From positions 1 through 46,665 of the forward strand of contig JABDCE010000015.1 in assembly GCA_013288285.1 (NCBI GenBank): a DNA stretch of 46,665 nucleotides, written 5' to 3'. Within the stretch, counting starts at the first letter, position 1; each line of letters starts with the position of its first letter. Below are positions 8,709-15,967 of the stretch, piece after piece. Both the position numbers and the translations under genes were made by a program. The notes under the pieces were generated by a model, which worked only from the letters and a program-made list of their open reading frames with translations, did no database searches and was not told where the DNA came from. The DNA is from Bacteroidota bacterium (lineage in GTDB: Bacteria; Bacteroidota; Bacteroidia; Chitinophagales; Chitinophagaceae).

Positions 8709-9364
8709 TACACCACTATTTCTTTTACATTGTCGGCTATGGTGAGCCTGCCGAGTGTTTTGGCTTTTATCTCATCAATGGTGACACCGGGCGCATATTC
8801 CAGGCATTTGAAACCATCAGGGGTGATATCGAATACGCCAAGGTCAGTGACCACCTTTTTGATGCAGCCGACGCCGGTGAGTGGTAAAGTACATTGTGGC
8901 AACAATTTGCTTTCGCCCTTTGGGTTGGTATGTTGCATAGCCACGATAATATTTTTTGCGGCGGCGACGAGGTCCATAGCGCCACCCATGCCCTTTACCA
9001 GTTTTTTCGGTATCTTCCAGTTGGCGATGTCGCCATTATCTGCCACTTCCATGGCGCCCAGCACGGTAAGGTCTACCTTGCCTGCGCGAATCATGCCGAA
9101 GCTCATGGCACTATCAAAGATGGCAGAGCCGGGGAGCGTGGTCACGGTTTGCTTGCCGGCATTGATCATATCGGCATCTTCTTCCCCTTCATAAGGGAAT
9201 GGCCCCATCCCCAGCAATCCATTTTCGCTTTGCAACACCACATCTACTCCCTCAGGTATATAGTTAGCTACCAGTGTGGGTATACCTATGCCCAGGTTTA
9301 CGTAGAAACCATCCTGCAATTCCTGTGCTATCCGTTTTGCTATTTGTTCTTTAGTAAGCGCCAT
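8708..9364 (-). CDS. scoB: 3-oxoacid CoA-transferase subunit B
   Basis: 218 residues, the usual length of the B subunit. The SENGLLG motif carries the catalytic glutamate (Glu47), which forms the gamma-glutamyl-CoA thioester intermediate in succinyl-CoA:3-oxoacid CoA-transferases. The N-terminal GFYVNLGIGIPTLVANYIP and the GGAMDL loop are family hallmarks. Together with ScoA it moves CoA from succinyl-CoA to acetoacetate, feeding ketone bodies or branched-chain and fatty-acid breakdown products into acetyl-CoA. It starts 3 nt after the scoA stop codon, and its own stop overlaps the start of the arsC-like gene. Confidence 0.96.
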   Translation of the reverse strand: MALTKEQIAKRIAQELQDGFYVNLGIGIPTLVANYIPEGVDVVLQSENGLLGMGPFPYEGEEDADMINAGKQTVTTLPGSAIFDSAMSFGMIRAGKVDLTVLGAMEVADNGDIANWKIPKKLVKGMGGAMDLVAAAKNIIVAMQHTNPKGESKLLPQCTLPLTGVGCIKKVVTDLGVFDITPDGFKCLEYAPGVTIDEIKAKTLGRLTIADNVKEIVV

Positions 9365-9367
9365 GGG

Positions 9368-10063
9368 TTATTTTTTTCTTGTTGTGCGGTTCTCAATTCG
9401 TTTTTCGTAGTTAACACCCTGGAATATCCTTTTGACATAGATGCCGGGTACGTGTATGGCGTTCGGGTCGAGCTCGCCGGCGGGAACCAGGTGCTCTACC
9501 TCCGCGATGGTTATTTTGCCTGCCATAGCCATAAGTGGGCTGAAATTGCGAGCGGTACCCTTGAAAATAAGGTTACCCTGCGTGTCGCCCTTCCATGCTT
9601 TTACGATGGCGAAATCGGAATCGAATGCTTCCTCAAGTAAATAATTCTTTCCTTTGAAATTGCGCACTTCTTTGCCTTCGGCTACTTCTGTGCCTATACC
9701 TGCCAGCAGCCAGACCGCAGGCATGCCATAGCCGGCAGCCATGCAGCGGGTAGCCAGCGTGCCCTGCGGTACCAGGTCTACTTCAAGCTCGCCGCTCAGT
9801 AATTGCTGTTCGAAGATGGCGTTCTCGCCTACATAGGAAGAGATCATTTTTTTTACCTGCTTACCCTGTAACATGAGCCCGATACCAAAATCGTCGACGC
9901 CGGCATTATTAGAGATACAGGTAAGGTTATTGATGCCTTTTTTTACGATGGCGGAAATGCAATTTTCGGGTATGCCACACAGGCCGAAACCACCAAACAT
10001 AATGGTGGAGCCAGATGGGATGTCCTTTACCGCCTCGTCGGCGCCCGCAACAACTTTATTCAT
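9368..10063 (-). CDS. scoA: 3-oxoacid CoA-transferase subunit A
   Basis: 231 residues starting at ATG 10063. The GSTIMFGGFGLCGIPENCI region near the N-terminus is the conserved CoA-transferase family I (GFGLCG) signature; the VPQGTLATRC and GIGTEVAEGKE segments are also typical of subunit A. It forms a heteromer with ScoB, which supplies the catalytic glutamate. The two genes are separated by 3 nt and are surely co-transcribed. A lipoprotein gene lies 44 nt upstream on the same strand; whether scoA has its own promoter in that gap is not clear, as no exact CAAAnnTA element is seen. Confidence 0.96.
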   Translation of the reverse strand: MNKVVAGADEAVKDIPSGSTIMFGGFGLCGIPENCISAIVKKGINNLTCISNNAGVDDFGIGLMLQGKQVKKMISSYVGENAIFEQQLLSGELEVDLVPQGTLATRCMAAGYGMPAVWLLAGIGTEVAEGKEVRNFKGKNYLLEEAFDSDFAIVKAWKGDTQGNLIFKGTARNFSPLMAMAGKITIAEVEHLVPAGELDPNAIHVPGIYVKRIFQGVNYEKRIENRTTRKK

Positions 10064-10107
10064 TGAATTGAATTTGAGTGCTAAATTAAGCGATAAACCG
10101 GTAAAAT

Positions 10108-10947
10108 CTAAAAGTCATCCTCGGGGTCATAGAGCGGAACATATATCTGTTGTCCGGGTTTCAGTTTTGCTTCCTTCAATCCTTTGATATGCCGGTAAAA
10201 GGTGTCCATAGGAAGGCCATCAAAGCCGGTGAATAGTTTATGGAGCAGTATTACCCGGTTGCCGGCGAATTTGTATTCATCATTTTCCAACCCTTCGTGG
10301 TTTAGTACTGTATTGGTAAACAGGTGATGGGTGATGCTATCGATCTTCGGGTCATCGAGATCATCAAAGCCCTTTACTTTTGTTAGGTTCCCGTTCTTAT
10401 CGACAAGCCATAAACGCCATTCTATTGGGCCATGCCCACCACCATGCCATCCGTTCTTCACATAAGACAAGTCCATAATGCCATCGCAGTTCCAATCCTT
10501 ATATCGTACTCTGCCCCAGGCATTTTCAATAGTGTCTTCGCATACCTTTTGCCACCCGGTGTCAACCTTTAGGTATACCTGCAGGCAGGCCAACGGCAGG
10601 CTTTCCCTCAAATCTACATCGTAGAACAATACAGCATGCACCTGCGTGGGAGAGAACAAATGGCCGGCAACGATGAAATCGTAATAATTGTCAATAGCCC
10701 CGAAACCCTGATCCTCAAAGTGGATAGCGGTGTCGAAGGTTGACAGAGTTTTCTTACGGTCGAAAAAGGAAAGTAGTGGCATATAGTGTCTGTGAAAATC
10801 AGGGCTATCTGGCCAGCTTACATACTTTGCAAAGTCGTATATATTCAGTCGAACAGCCTTGCGGTGCGGTTTATGGCGCTGGCAGCTGGCTACAAGAAAT
10901 GCAAGCAGGCAAAAAAGTAGTATTTTGTTTACAGAGCGTGGTTTCAT
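10108..10947 (-). CDS. Lipoprotein of unknown function
   Basis: 279 residues from ATG 10947; an in-frame TTG eight codons upstream would only add residues before the signal. The signal peptide ends in the lipobox LVASC (Cys near residue 22). The mature protein is a single globular domain with no recognised family. Visible features are a VRYKDWNCDGIMDLSYV segment that resembles a Ca-binding/FG-GAP-like DxxxDG loop, a His/Gly-rich NGWHGGGHGPIEWRLWLVD segment, and a C-terminus with GQQIYVPLYDPEDDF. It sits 44 nt before scoA and is divergent from the SUI1-like gene (92 nt apart). Confidence 0.72.
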   Translation of the reverse strand: MKPRSVNKILLFCLLAFLVASCQRHKPHRKAVRLNIYDFAKYVSWPDSPDFHRHYMPLLSFFDRKKTLSTFDTAIHFEDQGFGAIDNYYDFIVAGHLFSPTQVHAVLFYDVDLRESLPLACLQVYLKVDTGWQKVCEDTIENAWGRVRYKDWNCDGIMDLSYVKNGWHGGGHGPIEWRLWLVDKNGNLTKVKGFDDLDDPKIDSITHHLFTNTVLNHEGLENDEYKFAGNRVILLHKLFTGFDGLPMDTFYRHIKGLKEAKLKPGQQIYVPLYDPEDDF

Positions 10948-10982
10948 CTTATGATATGGTAAAGCACACAAAGCGTGCCAGT

Positions 10983-11017
10983 TTTGTAGATTTATACCAA
11001 ATGCTTGTCTAATTTTG
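10983..11017 (+). promoter_or_regulatory. Promoter for the SUI1-like gene (TTTG-N23-TAATTTTG)
   Basis: A -33-like TTTG at 10983-10986 and an exact TAnnTTTG -7 element at 11010-11017, 22 nt before the ATG. The spacing of 23 nt is at the upper end of the known range for this phylum. Confidence 0.6.
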
Positions 11018-11039
11018 GCGCTTATTTATCATTAACGCT

Positions 11040-11378
11040 ATGTCCAAGAAAAATATTTCACGTCCTGACGGGCTTGCCTACTCTACCAACAAGGATTTCT
11101 TTAATAGTTTCCCGGAAGAAGAGCCAGCCGATACCTTGCCGAAGGATAAGCAGAAGCTGCGGGTAAGCCTGGATAAGAAACAACGCGCGGGCAAGGTAGT
11201 GACCCTGGTAGACGGATTTGTAGGCACCGCCGAAGACATGGAAGCACTGGGCAAACAACTGAAAACCAAGTGTGGAGCGGGCGGGAGCATAAAAGACGGT
11301 TACATTATCATACAAGGGGATTATAAAGAAAAAATCATTCCGTGGTTGAGGGATTGGGGATACGCTAATACTAAGTGA
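11040..11378 (+). CDS. SUI1/eIF1-like translation initiation factor (YciH family)
   Basis: 112 residues. The C-terminal ~75 residues carry the SUI1 fold: KVVTLVDGFVGTAEDMEALG, KQLKTKCGAGGSIKDGYIII and the QGDYKEKIIPWLRDWGY end. The KCGAGGS-loop and the preceding basic stretch are the conserved features of eIF1/YciH proteins, which act at the ribosomal P site in start-codon selection; the bacterial role is poorly defined. The N-terminal ~35 residues are polar and likely flexible. The stop codon TGA (11376-11378) lies inside the first copy of a 31-bp intergenic repeat. Confidence 0.92.
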   Translation: MSKKNISRPDGLAYSTNKDFFNSFPEEEPADTLPKDKQKLRVSLDKKQRAGKVVTLVDGFVGTAEDMEALGKQLKTKCGAGGSIKDGYIIIQGDYKEKIIPWLRDWGYANTK

Positions 11379-11403
11379 AAGGTGATAAGTTAAAACCTAA
11401 AAG
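11373..11403 (+). repeat. 31-bp interspersed repeat, copy 1
   Basis: AAGTGAAAGGTGATAAGTTA followed by AAACCTAAAAG. It overlaps the last codon and the stop of the SUI1-like gene. It differs from copies 2 and 3 at only one or two positions in the central GGTGAT segment. Confidence 0.85.
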
Positions 11404-11489
11404 TAGATAGGCATTAGTATTTAGTAGATAGTCTTAAGTCTTAAGTAGAAAGTATAAAGTTATTTCCTGAAAAGGATCATTTTGTATTT

Positions 11490-11520
11490 AAGTGAAAGAG
11501 GAAAAGTTAAAACCTAAAAG
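11490..11520 (+). repeat. 31-bp interspersed repeat, copy 2
   Basis: Same orientation as copy 1, starting 117 nt after it. The first half is AAGTGAAAGAGGAAAAGTTA; the second half AAACCTAAAAG is identical to the other copies. Confidence 0.88.
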
Positions 11521-11531
11521 GGTCTGTATAT

Positions 11532-11562
11532 AAGTGAAAGGGGAAAAGTTAAAACCTAAAAG
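11532..11562 (+). repeat. 31-bp interspersed repeat, copy 3
   Basis: Starts 42 nt after copy 2 and differs from it by one base (AAGTGAAAGGGGAAAAGTTA). It runs straight into a T-run (TTTTTTT). Confidence 0.88.
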
Positions 11563-11640
11563 TTTTTTTCGACGAACTGGGGATGACTTTTGAATAGTTT
11601 TTTATCAGTTATTCAGCAAATATCAACATCTCCCTTTAGG

Positions 11641-11673
11641 TTGGGGGTTTCTCAAACTATAAATGTACTTTTG
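11641..11673 (+). promoter_or_regulatory. Promoter for the transketolase subunit (TTG-N22-TACTTTTG)
   Basis: TTG at 11641-11643 and an exact TAnnTTTG -7 element at 11666-11673, 17 nt before the ATG at 11691. Confidence 0.55.
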
Positions 11674-11690
11674 CCCATCATTTCTACTTC

Positions 11691-12653
11691 ATGTTACAAG
11701 ACATACAGATATTAAACGAGAAAGAAACCCGTGGCGGTTTCGGAGAAGGTATACTGGAGGCGGGACGCCGCAACCCGAATGTAGTGGCGCTGACGGCTGA
11801 CCTTGCAGGTTCTCTGAAGCTCAATGCTTTTATGAAAGAATTTCCCGACCGCTTTATCCAGTGTGGTATCGCGGAGGCAAATATGATAGGTGTTGGCGCA
11901 GGCCTGACCATTGGCGGCAAGATACCGTATACAACCACGTTTGCGAACTTCTCTACCTCGCGCGTGTATGACCAGATACGCCAGTCGGTGGCTTACAGCG
12001 GTAAGAATGTGAAGATATGCGCTTCTCACGCCGGGCTTACGCTGGGCGAAGATGGCGCCACGCACCAGGTGCTGGAAGATATAGGGATGATGAAGATGCT
12101 GCCGGGTATGACGGTGATAGTGCCGTGTGATTTCAACCAAACCAAGGCTGCAACCATAGCAATAGCGGATTACGAGGGACCGGTGTACCTGAGATTTGGT
12201 CGCCCGAAGTGGCCTAACTTTACTGCCGAAGACCAGAAGTTTGAAGTAGGTAAGGCACAAGTGCTTGCTGAGGGAACAGACGTGAGCATATTTGCCTGTG
12301 GACACCTGGTATGGATGGCGGTAGAGGCAGCCAAAATACTTGCGGAAAAAGGTATCTCTGTAGAGTTGATAAACATACACACGATAAAACCATTAGACGA
12401 AGCCGCTATAATCAAATCTATTCGTAAAACGGGTTGCATGGTGAGCGCAGAAGAGCACCAGATAAATGGCGGGCTTGGTGACAGTGTAGCCGGCGTGGCA
12501 TCGCGTGACTGCCCTGTGCCACATGAGTATGTGGCAGTAATGGATACCTTTGGCGAAAGTGGAACGCCTAAGCAACTGCTGGATAAATACGGACTGACAA
12601 AAGAACATATAGTAGCGGCCGCAGAGAAAGCGATCAGTAGAAAAAAAGGATAG
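11691..12653 (+). CDS. Transketolase C-terminal subunit (pyrimidine-binding and C-terminal domains)
   Basis: 320 residues, corresponding to the second half of a full transketolase (~650). The pyrimidine-binding domain (~10-170) shows CGIAEANMIGVGAGL with the catalytic Glu that activates thiamine diphosphate, then a GEDGATHQVLEDIGMMKMLP segment typical of this split family. The C-terminal domain (~195-315) has GTDVSIFACGHLVWMAVEAA and EEHQINGGLGDSVA. A working enzyme needs the N-terminal thiamine-pyrophosphate-binding subunit, which usually lies immediately upstream in genomes with split transketolases. Here upstream is a repeat region and a SUI1-like gene, so the partner must be elsewhere. 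Role: non-oxidative pentose phosphate pathway or a related C2-transfer reaction. Confidence 0.9.
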   Translation: MLQDIQILNEKETRGGFGEGILEAGRRNPNVVALTADLAGSLKLNAFMKEFPDRFIQCGIAEANMIGVGAGLTIGGKIPYTTTFANFSTSRVYDQIRQSVAYSGKNVKICASHAGLTLGEDGATHQVLEDIGMMKMLPGMTVIVPCDFNQTKAATIAIADYEGPVYLRFGRPKWPNFTAEDQKFEVGKAQVLAEGTDVSIFACGHLVWMAVEAAKILAEKGISVELINIHTIKPLDEAAIIKSIRKTGCMVSAEEHQINGGLGDSVAGVASRDCPVPHEYVAVMDTFGESGTPKQLLDKYGLTKEHIVAAAEKAISRKKG

Positions 12654-12673
12654 TCATCTGAAATTATATCACG

Positions 12674-12707
12674 AAATGGCAGGGATTTAATTCCTGCCAT
12701 TTTTTTA
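12674..12707 (+). terminator. Rho-independent terminator after the transketolase subunit
   Basis: A 10-bp stem (12674-12683 with 12693-12702) with a 9-nt loop, followed by a run of T's to 12707. Confidence 0.88.
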
Positions 12708-12719
12708 TTGCACATAGCG

Positions 12720-12727
12720 TATTTTTG
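12720..12727 (+). promoter_or_regulatory. Promoter -7 element TATTTTTG very close to ATG
   Basis: Exact TAnnTTTG match with only 7 nt (12728-12734) before the lipoprotein ATG at 12735. It lies just after a terminator, so the gene needs its own promoter here. Confidence 0.55.
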
Positions 12728-12734
12728 AATCACT

Positions 12735-13193
12735 ATGAAAAAGACAAGCTATATAGTGTACGTCATTATGCTGCTGATATGTTCCTGCAAAGCACCGAAA
12801 GATTTTGTGTTCAGGGATGTACAAAATTTCAGCATTGGCAAAGCCGACCTGCACCAGGCGCAGCTATCGATGGACGTGAAACTCTATAACCCTAATAACT
12901 ACCGGATGAAGCTAAAGAAGGCTGACCTGGATGTGTACATGAATAATAAGCACCTGGGTAAAATGAACGTCCGGGAGCGTTATACTGTTCCGCAGATGGA
13001 CACATTCTCGCTGCCGATAGTACTGGACGTGGATATGAATAATGTACTGCCCAACGCCCTGCAGCTCATTATGAACAGCAACGTAACCGTAAAACTGACT
13101 GGCAAAGTAAAGGCAGGCAGGCACGGTGTATTCATCAATATACCAGTAAACTATGAGGGTACACAGAATATCAGCTCAGGGATAAAGTGGTAG
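12735..13193 (+). CDS. LEA14-like (LEA type 2/WHy domain) lipoprotein
   Basis: 152 residues. A short signal ends in LLICSCKAP (lipobox Cys near residue 18). The rest matches the LEA_2/WHy domain: QLSMDVKLYNPNNYRMKLKK (the conserved NPN motif), DLDVYMNNKHLGKMNVRERYTVPQMD, a SLPIVLDVDM strand and a final VKLTGKVKAGRHGVFINIPV. Such proteins form a fibronectin-like beta sandwich linked to stress or desiccation tolerance in plants, and are common lipoproteins of unknown role in Bacteroidota. Transcribed alone between a terminator and the convergent dcd gene (3 nt away). Confidence 0.88.
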   Translation: MKKTSYIVYVIMLLICSCKAPKDFVFRDVQNFSIGKADLHQAQLSMDVKLYNPNNYRMKLKKADLDVYMNNKHLGKMNVRERYTVPQMDTFSLPIVLDVDMNNVLPNALQLIMNSNVTVKLTGKVKAGRHGVFINIPVNYEGTQNISSGIKW

Positions 13194-13196
13194 AGA

Positions 13197-13733
13197 TCAG
13201 AACTTATTCTTCCACATCATGCTTTCCACAGGCTTATTGGTGCGGCCATTGTATTTAGCCCCGTCTTTCTTATTGTATTTATTGATCACATCGCCTTCTG
13301 TGACGAAGTAGATGAGTTGGCCTACAGGCATACCGGCATATACCCGCACCTTCTGAATACATGAAATTTCCAGTGTCCAGGCGTTGCAAAAGCCTACATC
13401 ACCCTTACCTGCAGTGGCGTGTATATTGATGCCCAGCCTGCCGGTAGATGACTTACCCTCCAGGAAAGGCACGTGGGCATGCGTTTCGGTATACTCCTCA
13501 GTAACGCCGAGGTACAGTACACCCGGCTGCAGCACATAACCTTCTTCGGGAATCTCGAAGTGGGAAATGGTATTGTGTTTGCGGGCGTCCAGTGTGGTAT
13601 CGTCATACATGGCAAGGTACTTGCCCAGGTGCACATCATAAGAGTTAGAACCGAGGTTAGCACGGTCGTAAGGTTCTATTATTATATTACCTTTTTCTAT
13701 TTCTGCGAGTATCAGTGAATCGGAGAGAATCAT
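13197..13733 (-). CDS. dcd: dCTP deaminase
   Basis: 178 residues from ATG 13733 (MILSDSLILAEIEKG); an in-frame TTG seven codons upstream was rejected because the promoter element overlaps it. Family motifs: YDRANLGSNSYDVHLG near residue 20-35, FLEGKSSTGRLGINIHATAG (~90-108, substrate-binding Ser/Arg), and GFCNAWTLEIS containing the catalytic Glu. The C-terminal GAKYNGR is also typical. The enzyme turns dCTP into dUTP, which dUTPase then hydrolyses to dUMP for thymidylate synthesis. It is a single-gene transcript convergent with the LEA lipoprotein; a DnaA-box sequence lies 53 nt upstream of its start. Confidence 0.95.
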   Translation of the reverse strand: MILSDSLILAEIEKGNIIIEPYDRANLGSNSYDVHLGKYLAMYDDTTLDARKHNTISHFEIPEEGYVLQPGVLYLGVTEEYTETHAHVPFLEGKSSTGRLGINIHATAGKGDVGFCNAWTLEISCIQKVRVYAGMPVGQLIYFVTEGDVINKYNKKDGAKYNGRTNKPVESMMWKNKF

Positions 13734-13737
13734 GGGG

Positions 13738-13745
13738 CAAATATA
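13738..13745 (-). promoter_or_regulatory. dcd promoter -7 element, 4 nt from ATG
   Basis: On the + strand CAAATATA, i.e. TATATTTG on the minus strand, an exact TAnnTTTG match. Only four bases (13734-13737) separate it from the dcd ATG, which suggests a leaderless or almost leaderless mRNA. Confidence 0.55.
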
Positions 13746-13785
13746 AATAAACAAATATCCCGTTATCGCGCCTCAAAGCAACTAT

Positions 13786-13794
13786 TTATCCACA
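13786..13794 (+). promoter_or_regulatory. DnaA-box-like sequence TTATCCACA
   Basis: Perfect match to the DnaA-box consensus TTATNCACA in the dcd/DUF5606 divergent intergenic region. It is single, with no other close copies seen, so it may be a regulatory DnaA site or chance, not an origin. Confidence 0.4.
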
Positions 13795-13876
13795 GACAGT
13801 GCCATGTTTTCATAATGCCTTTTACAATATAAGTAGTGTTGCTGCAAAAAGTACGTGTTAATTACTGTAAAAATGA

Positions 13877-13884
13877 TATTTTTG
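13877..13884 (+). promoter_or_regulatory. Promoter -7 element TATTTTTG for the DUF5606 gene
   Basis: Exact TAnnTTTG match, 21 nt before the ATG at 13906. No clear -33 TTTG. Confidence 0.5.
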
Positions 13885-13905
13885 CTCCCCTTCTTAACAT
13901 TTATT

Positions 13906-14547
13906 ATGGAATATAGAGAAATAGTTGCAGTTACCGGCCTTGGAGGCCTTTACCAATTACTGACCACAAAAAGCGATGGCGCGATAGTGCGGAATGTGGC
14001 GGATAAAACGACGAGGTTCATATCGGCACGCCAGCATAATGTAACGCCGCTGGAGAGTATAGAAGTGTACACCACCGGTGAGAATGTGCGCCTGCACCAT
14101 GTGTTTCAGAAGATGCAGGAGCATGAGACAAGCATACCGCTTGCGGACGCAAAAACAGCTGACAATGCGGTTATAAAGGCCTATTTCAAAAGCATTTTCC
14201 CGGAGTTTGACGAAGAGCGTGTGTATGTGAGCGACATGAAGAAAATGCTCAAATGGTATGATGTGCTGAAACTGAATGACCTCCTTCGTTTTGACGAGCA
14301 GAACGCTGACGAAGCCGCTACTGATGAAACGGCAGCGCCTGAAGTTGTAGCTGAGCCGGTGGCAGAAGCTGCTGCTGAAGAAAAACCTAAGAAAAAGGCT
14401 GCTGCAAAAAAAGCTGCGCCAACTGAAGAAGGTGAGGAAAAACCTAAGAAAGCAGCAAAAAAGAAGACCGCTGACGCAGAACCTGTAGCAGATGGGGAAG
14501 AAAAACCAGCCAAGAAAGTGGCTAAGAAGAAGAAAACAGAAGAATAG
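13906..14547 (+). CDS. DUF5606 protein with lysine/alanine-rich histone-like tail
   Basis: 213 residues from ATG 13906 (MEYREIVAVTGLGGLYQLL); an upstream TTG-initiated extension would place residues across the promoter and was rejected. Residues 1-~135 match the Bacteroidota DUF5606 family (TGLGGLYQLLTTKSDGAIV, FISARQHNVTPLESIEVYT, KSIFPEFDEERVYVSDMKKM). Residues ~140-213 are low complexity: first acidic/alanine-rich, then three imperfect units beginning EEKPKK or EEKPAK followed by Lys/Ala runs such as KKKAAAKKAAP. This resembles histone H1-like bacterial nucleoid proteins and could bind nucleic acid; that is inference. The function of the family is unknown. Cytoplasmic, no signal peptide. 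Confidence 0.9.
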   Translation: MEYREIVAVTGLGGLYQLLTTKSDGAIVRNVADKTTRFISARQHNVTPLESIEVYTTGENVRLHHVFQKMQEHETSIPLADAKTADNAVIKAYFKSIFPEFDEERVYVSDMKKMLKWYDVLKLNDLLRFDEQNADEAATDETAAPEVVAEPVAEAAAEEKPKKKAAAKKAAPTEEGEEKPKKAAKKKTADAEPVADGEEKPAKKVAKKKKTEE

Positions 14548-14649
14548 TAACGTTTTCTTTAACTGTTTATTATTCCGGCTAGAGGAGGAAGCTACATAAT
14601 CGTGGTTTTTAGTTTCCTAAGTAAATATTTTTTTTATCTTAGTGCCGTA

Positions 14650-14877
14650 ATGAGAAACAAGATCATATTAATTGCAGCCCTTCTGATCATGCTTATTGAT
14701 CTCAGCAGCTGCAGAATGCGTGAGGTAGGGGTATACCGTAATACCAACTACTTCCACCCGACGCATACCCGCAGACACTATGCCCGCGAACGACATACCA
14801 ATATCCGGAAGATGTTCTGGGGGCGGCACCGTTCGGGAATGCGGCCATATACGCACCGCGGACAAATACGCTATTGA
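14650..14877 (+). CDS. Small basic lipoprotein, unknown function
   Basis: 75 residues from ATG 14650; an in-frame GTG 16 codons upstream was not used. The signal peptide MRNKIILIAALLIMLIDLSSC ends in a lipobox (LSSC). The mature ~55 residues are rich in Arg, His and Tyr (HPTHTRRHYARERH, FWGRHRSGMRPYTHRG), giving a strong positive charge. No family recognised. It is followed directly by a terminator shared with ruvB. Reality as a gene rests on the good signal peptide and terminator placement. Confidence 0.7.
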   Translation: MRNKIILIAALLIMLIDLSSCRMREVGVYRNTNYFHPTHTRRHYARERHTNIRKMFWGRHRSGMRPYTHRGQIRY

Positions 14878-14896
14878 TACTAAAACAGATAAAATA

Positions 14897-14926
14897 AAAA
14901 AACCGGATCGTATATCCGGTTTTTTT
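14897..14926. terminator. Bidirectional terminator between the small lipoprotein and ruvB
   Basis: A 12-bp stem (14897-14908 with 14914-14925) with a 5-nt loop and A-run/T-run on both sides. It can end the + strand lipoprotein transcript and the minus-strand ruvB transcript (stop at 14945). Confidence 0.88.
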
Positions 14927-14944
14927 ATTGCCCTGCATCGTAAC

Positions 14945-15967
14945 TCAAAATAACGAGTTGGGCGTGAAATCTTTGGTACGCCCCAGGTGTTTGTATGCTT
15001 TTTCAGTGGCCTCTCTGCCGCGTGGTGTGCGCATAATATATCCCTCCTGTATCAGGAAGGGCTCATATACCTCTTCTATAGTGCCGGCTTCCTCGCTCAC
15101 GGCTGTAGCTATGTTGTTGATGCCGGCGGGGCCGCCCTTGAATTTATCTATCAGTGTAGTGAGTATCTTATTATCCATGTCGTCCAATCCGCTTTCGTCC
15201 ACGTTCAGCGCTTTAAGGCCATGCTCCACTATAGCCACGTCGATGACGCCATTGCCCAGCACCTGTGCAAAATCGCGCATGCGGCGGAGCAGGCCGTTGG
15301 CTATACGAGGTGTGCCCCTGCTGCGGCCAGCTATCTCGCGGGCGGCATCGGAAGTGATGCGCACCTGCAGCACGCCTGCAGCGCGTATAATGATGCGTTG
15401 CAGCACATCGGCAGTGTAATATTCCAACCGCGACTTAATACCAAAACGTGATAACAACGGCGCTGTAAGTAAACCGCTACGGGTGGTAGCACCTACCAGT
15501 GTGAACGGATTGAGGGTGAGCTGGATAGAACGGGCTGATGGGCCGGTATCTATCATGATGTCTATTTTGAAATCCTCCATTGCTGCGTAGAGGTATTCTT
15601 CGACCACGGTACTCAGCCTGTGTATCTCATCGATGAACAAGACATCGCGTGGCTCAAGGCTGGTGAGCAGTCCGGCGAGATCGCCCGGTTTTTCAATTAC
15701 GGGTCCGCTTGTTTCTTTTATGGTCACTCCCAACTCATTGGCTACTATACGGGAGAGCGTGGTCTTGCCCAGGCCGGGAGGGCCGTGGAAAAGTATATGA
15801 TCGAGTGGTTCGCCACGCATATTCGCCGCCTTGATGAATATGCGCAGATTCTCGATAAGCTTCGGCTGACCTGCAAAGTCTTCAATGGTTTGCGGGCGTA
15901 TAGTATTTTCAAAGTCCCGCTCCTGAGGACTCAGATCACCGGCAGGCCGTACATGAGGATTAGACAT
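14945..15967 (-). CDS. ruvB: Holliday junction branch migration helicase RuvB
   Basis: 340 residues, the usual length. Walker [10 protein letters not shown] (62-70), Walker B FIDEIH (111-116), sensor 1 [18 protein letters not shown] including the arginine-finger region, and the C-terminal winged-helix domain with [20 protein letters not shown]. The N-terminus has [11 protein letters not shown], conserved in RuvB. The hexameric ATPase drives branch migration with RuvA during recombination repair. ruvA and ruvC are not in the window. ATG 15967 is the natural start; a terminator (14897-14926) lies 19 nt past the stop. Confidence 0.98.
   Translation of the reverse strand: MSNPHVRPAGDLSPQERDFENTIRPQTIEDFAGQPKLIENLRIFIKAANMRGEPLDHILFHGPPGLGKTTLSRIVANELGVTIKETSGPVIEKPGDLAGLLTSLEPRDVLFIDEIHRLSTVVEEYLYAAMEDFKIDIMIDTGPSARSIQLTLNPFTLVGATTRSGLLTAPLLSRFGIKSRLEYYTADVLQRIIIRAAGVLQVRITSDAAREIAGRSRGTPRIANGLLRRMRDFAQVLGNGVIDVAIVEHGLKALNVDESGLDDMDNKILTTLIDKFKGGPAGINNIATAVSEEAGTIEEVYEPFLIQEGYIMRTPRGREATEKAYKHLGRTKDFTPNSLF

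Larger units (their letters stand above)
11379..11690. other. 312-bp gene-free stretch with repeats
   Basis: Apart from the three 31-bp repeats it contains low-complexity AT-rich tracts, including a tandem AGTCTTAAGTCTTAAG at about 11431-11446, and the promoter of the transketolase subunit at its right end. No ORF or RNA gene is supported. Confidence 0.7.

Noticed and set aside
8894-9640. Plus-strand open frame of 248 codons opposite scoAB
   Set aside because: It crosses the scoA/scoB boundary and the minus-strand proteins are certain CoA-transferase subunits.
11373-11562. CRISPR array
   Set aside because: Only three repeat copies, irregular spacing (117 and 42 nt), spacers not of equal length, and no cas genes near.
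13786-13794. Replication origin (DnaA box)
   Set aside because: A single box without a cluster, no AT-rich unwinding element beside it and no dnaA/dnaN context.
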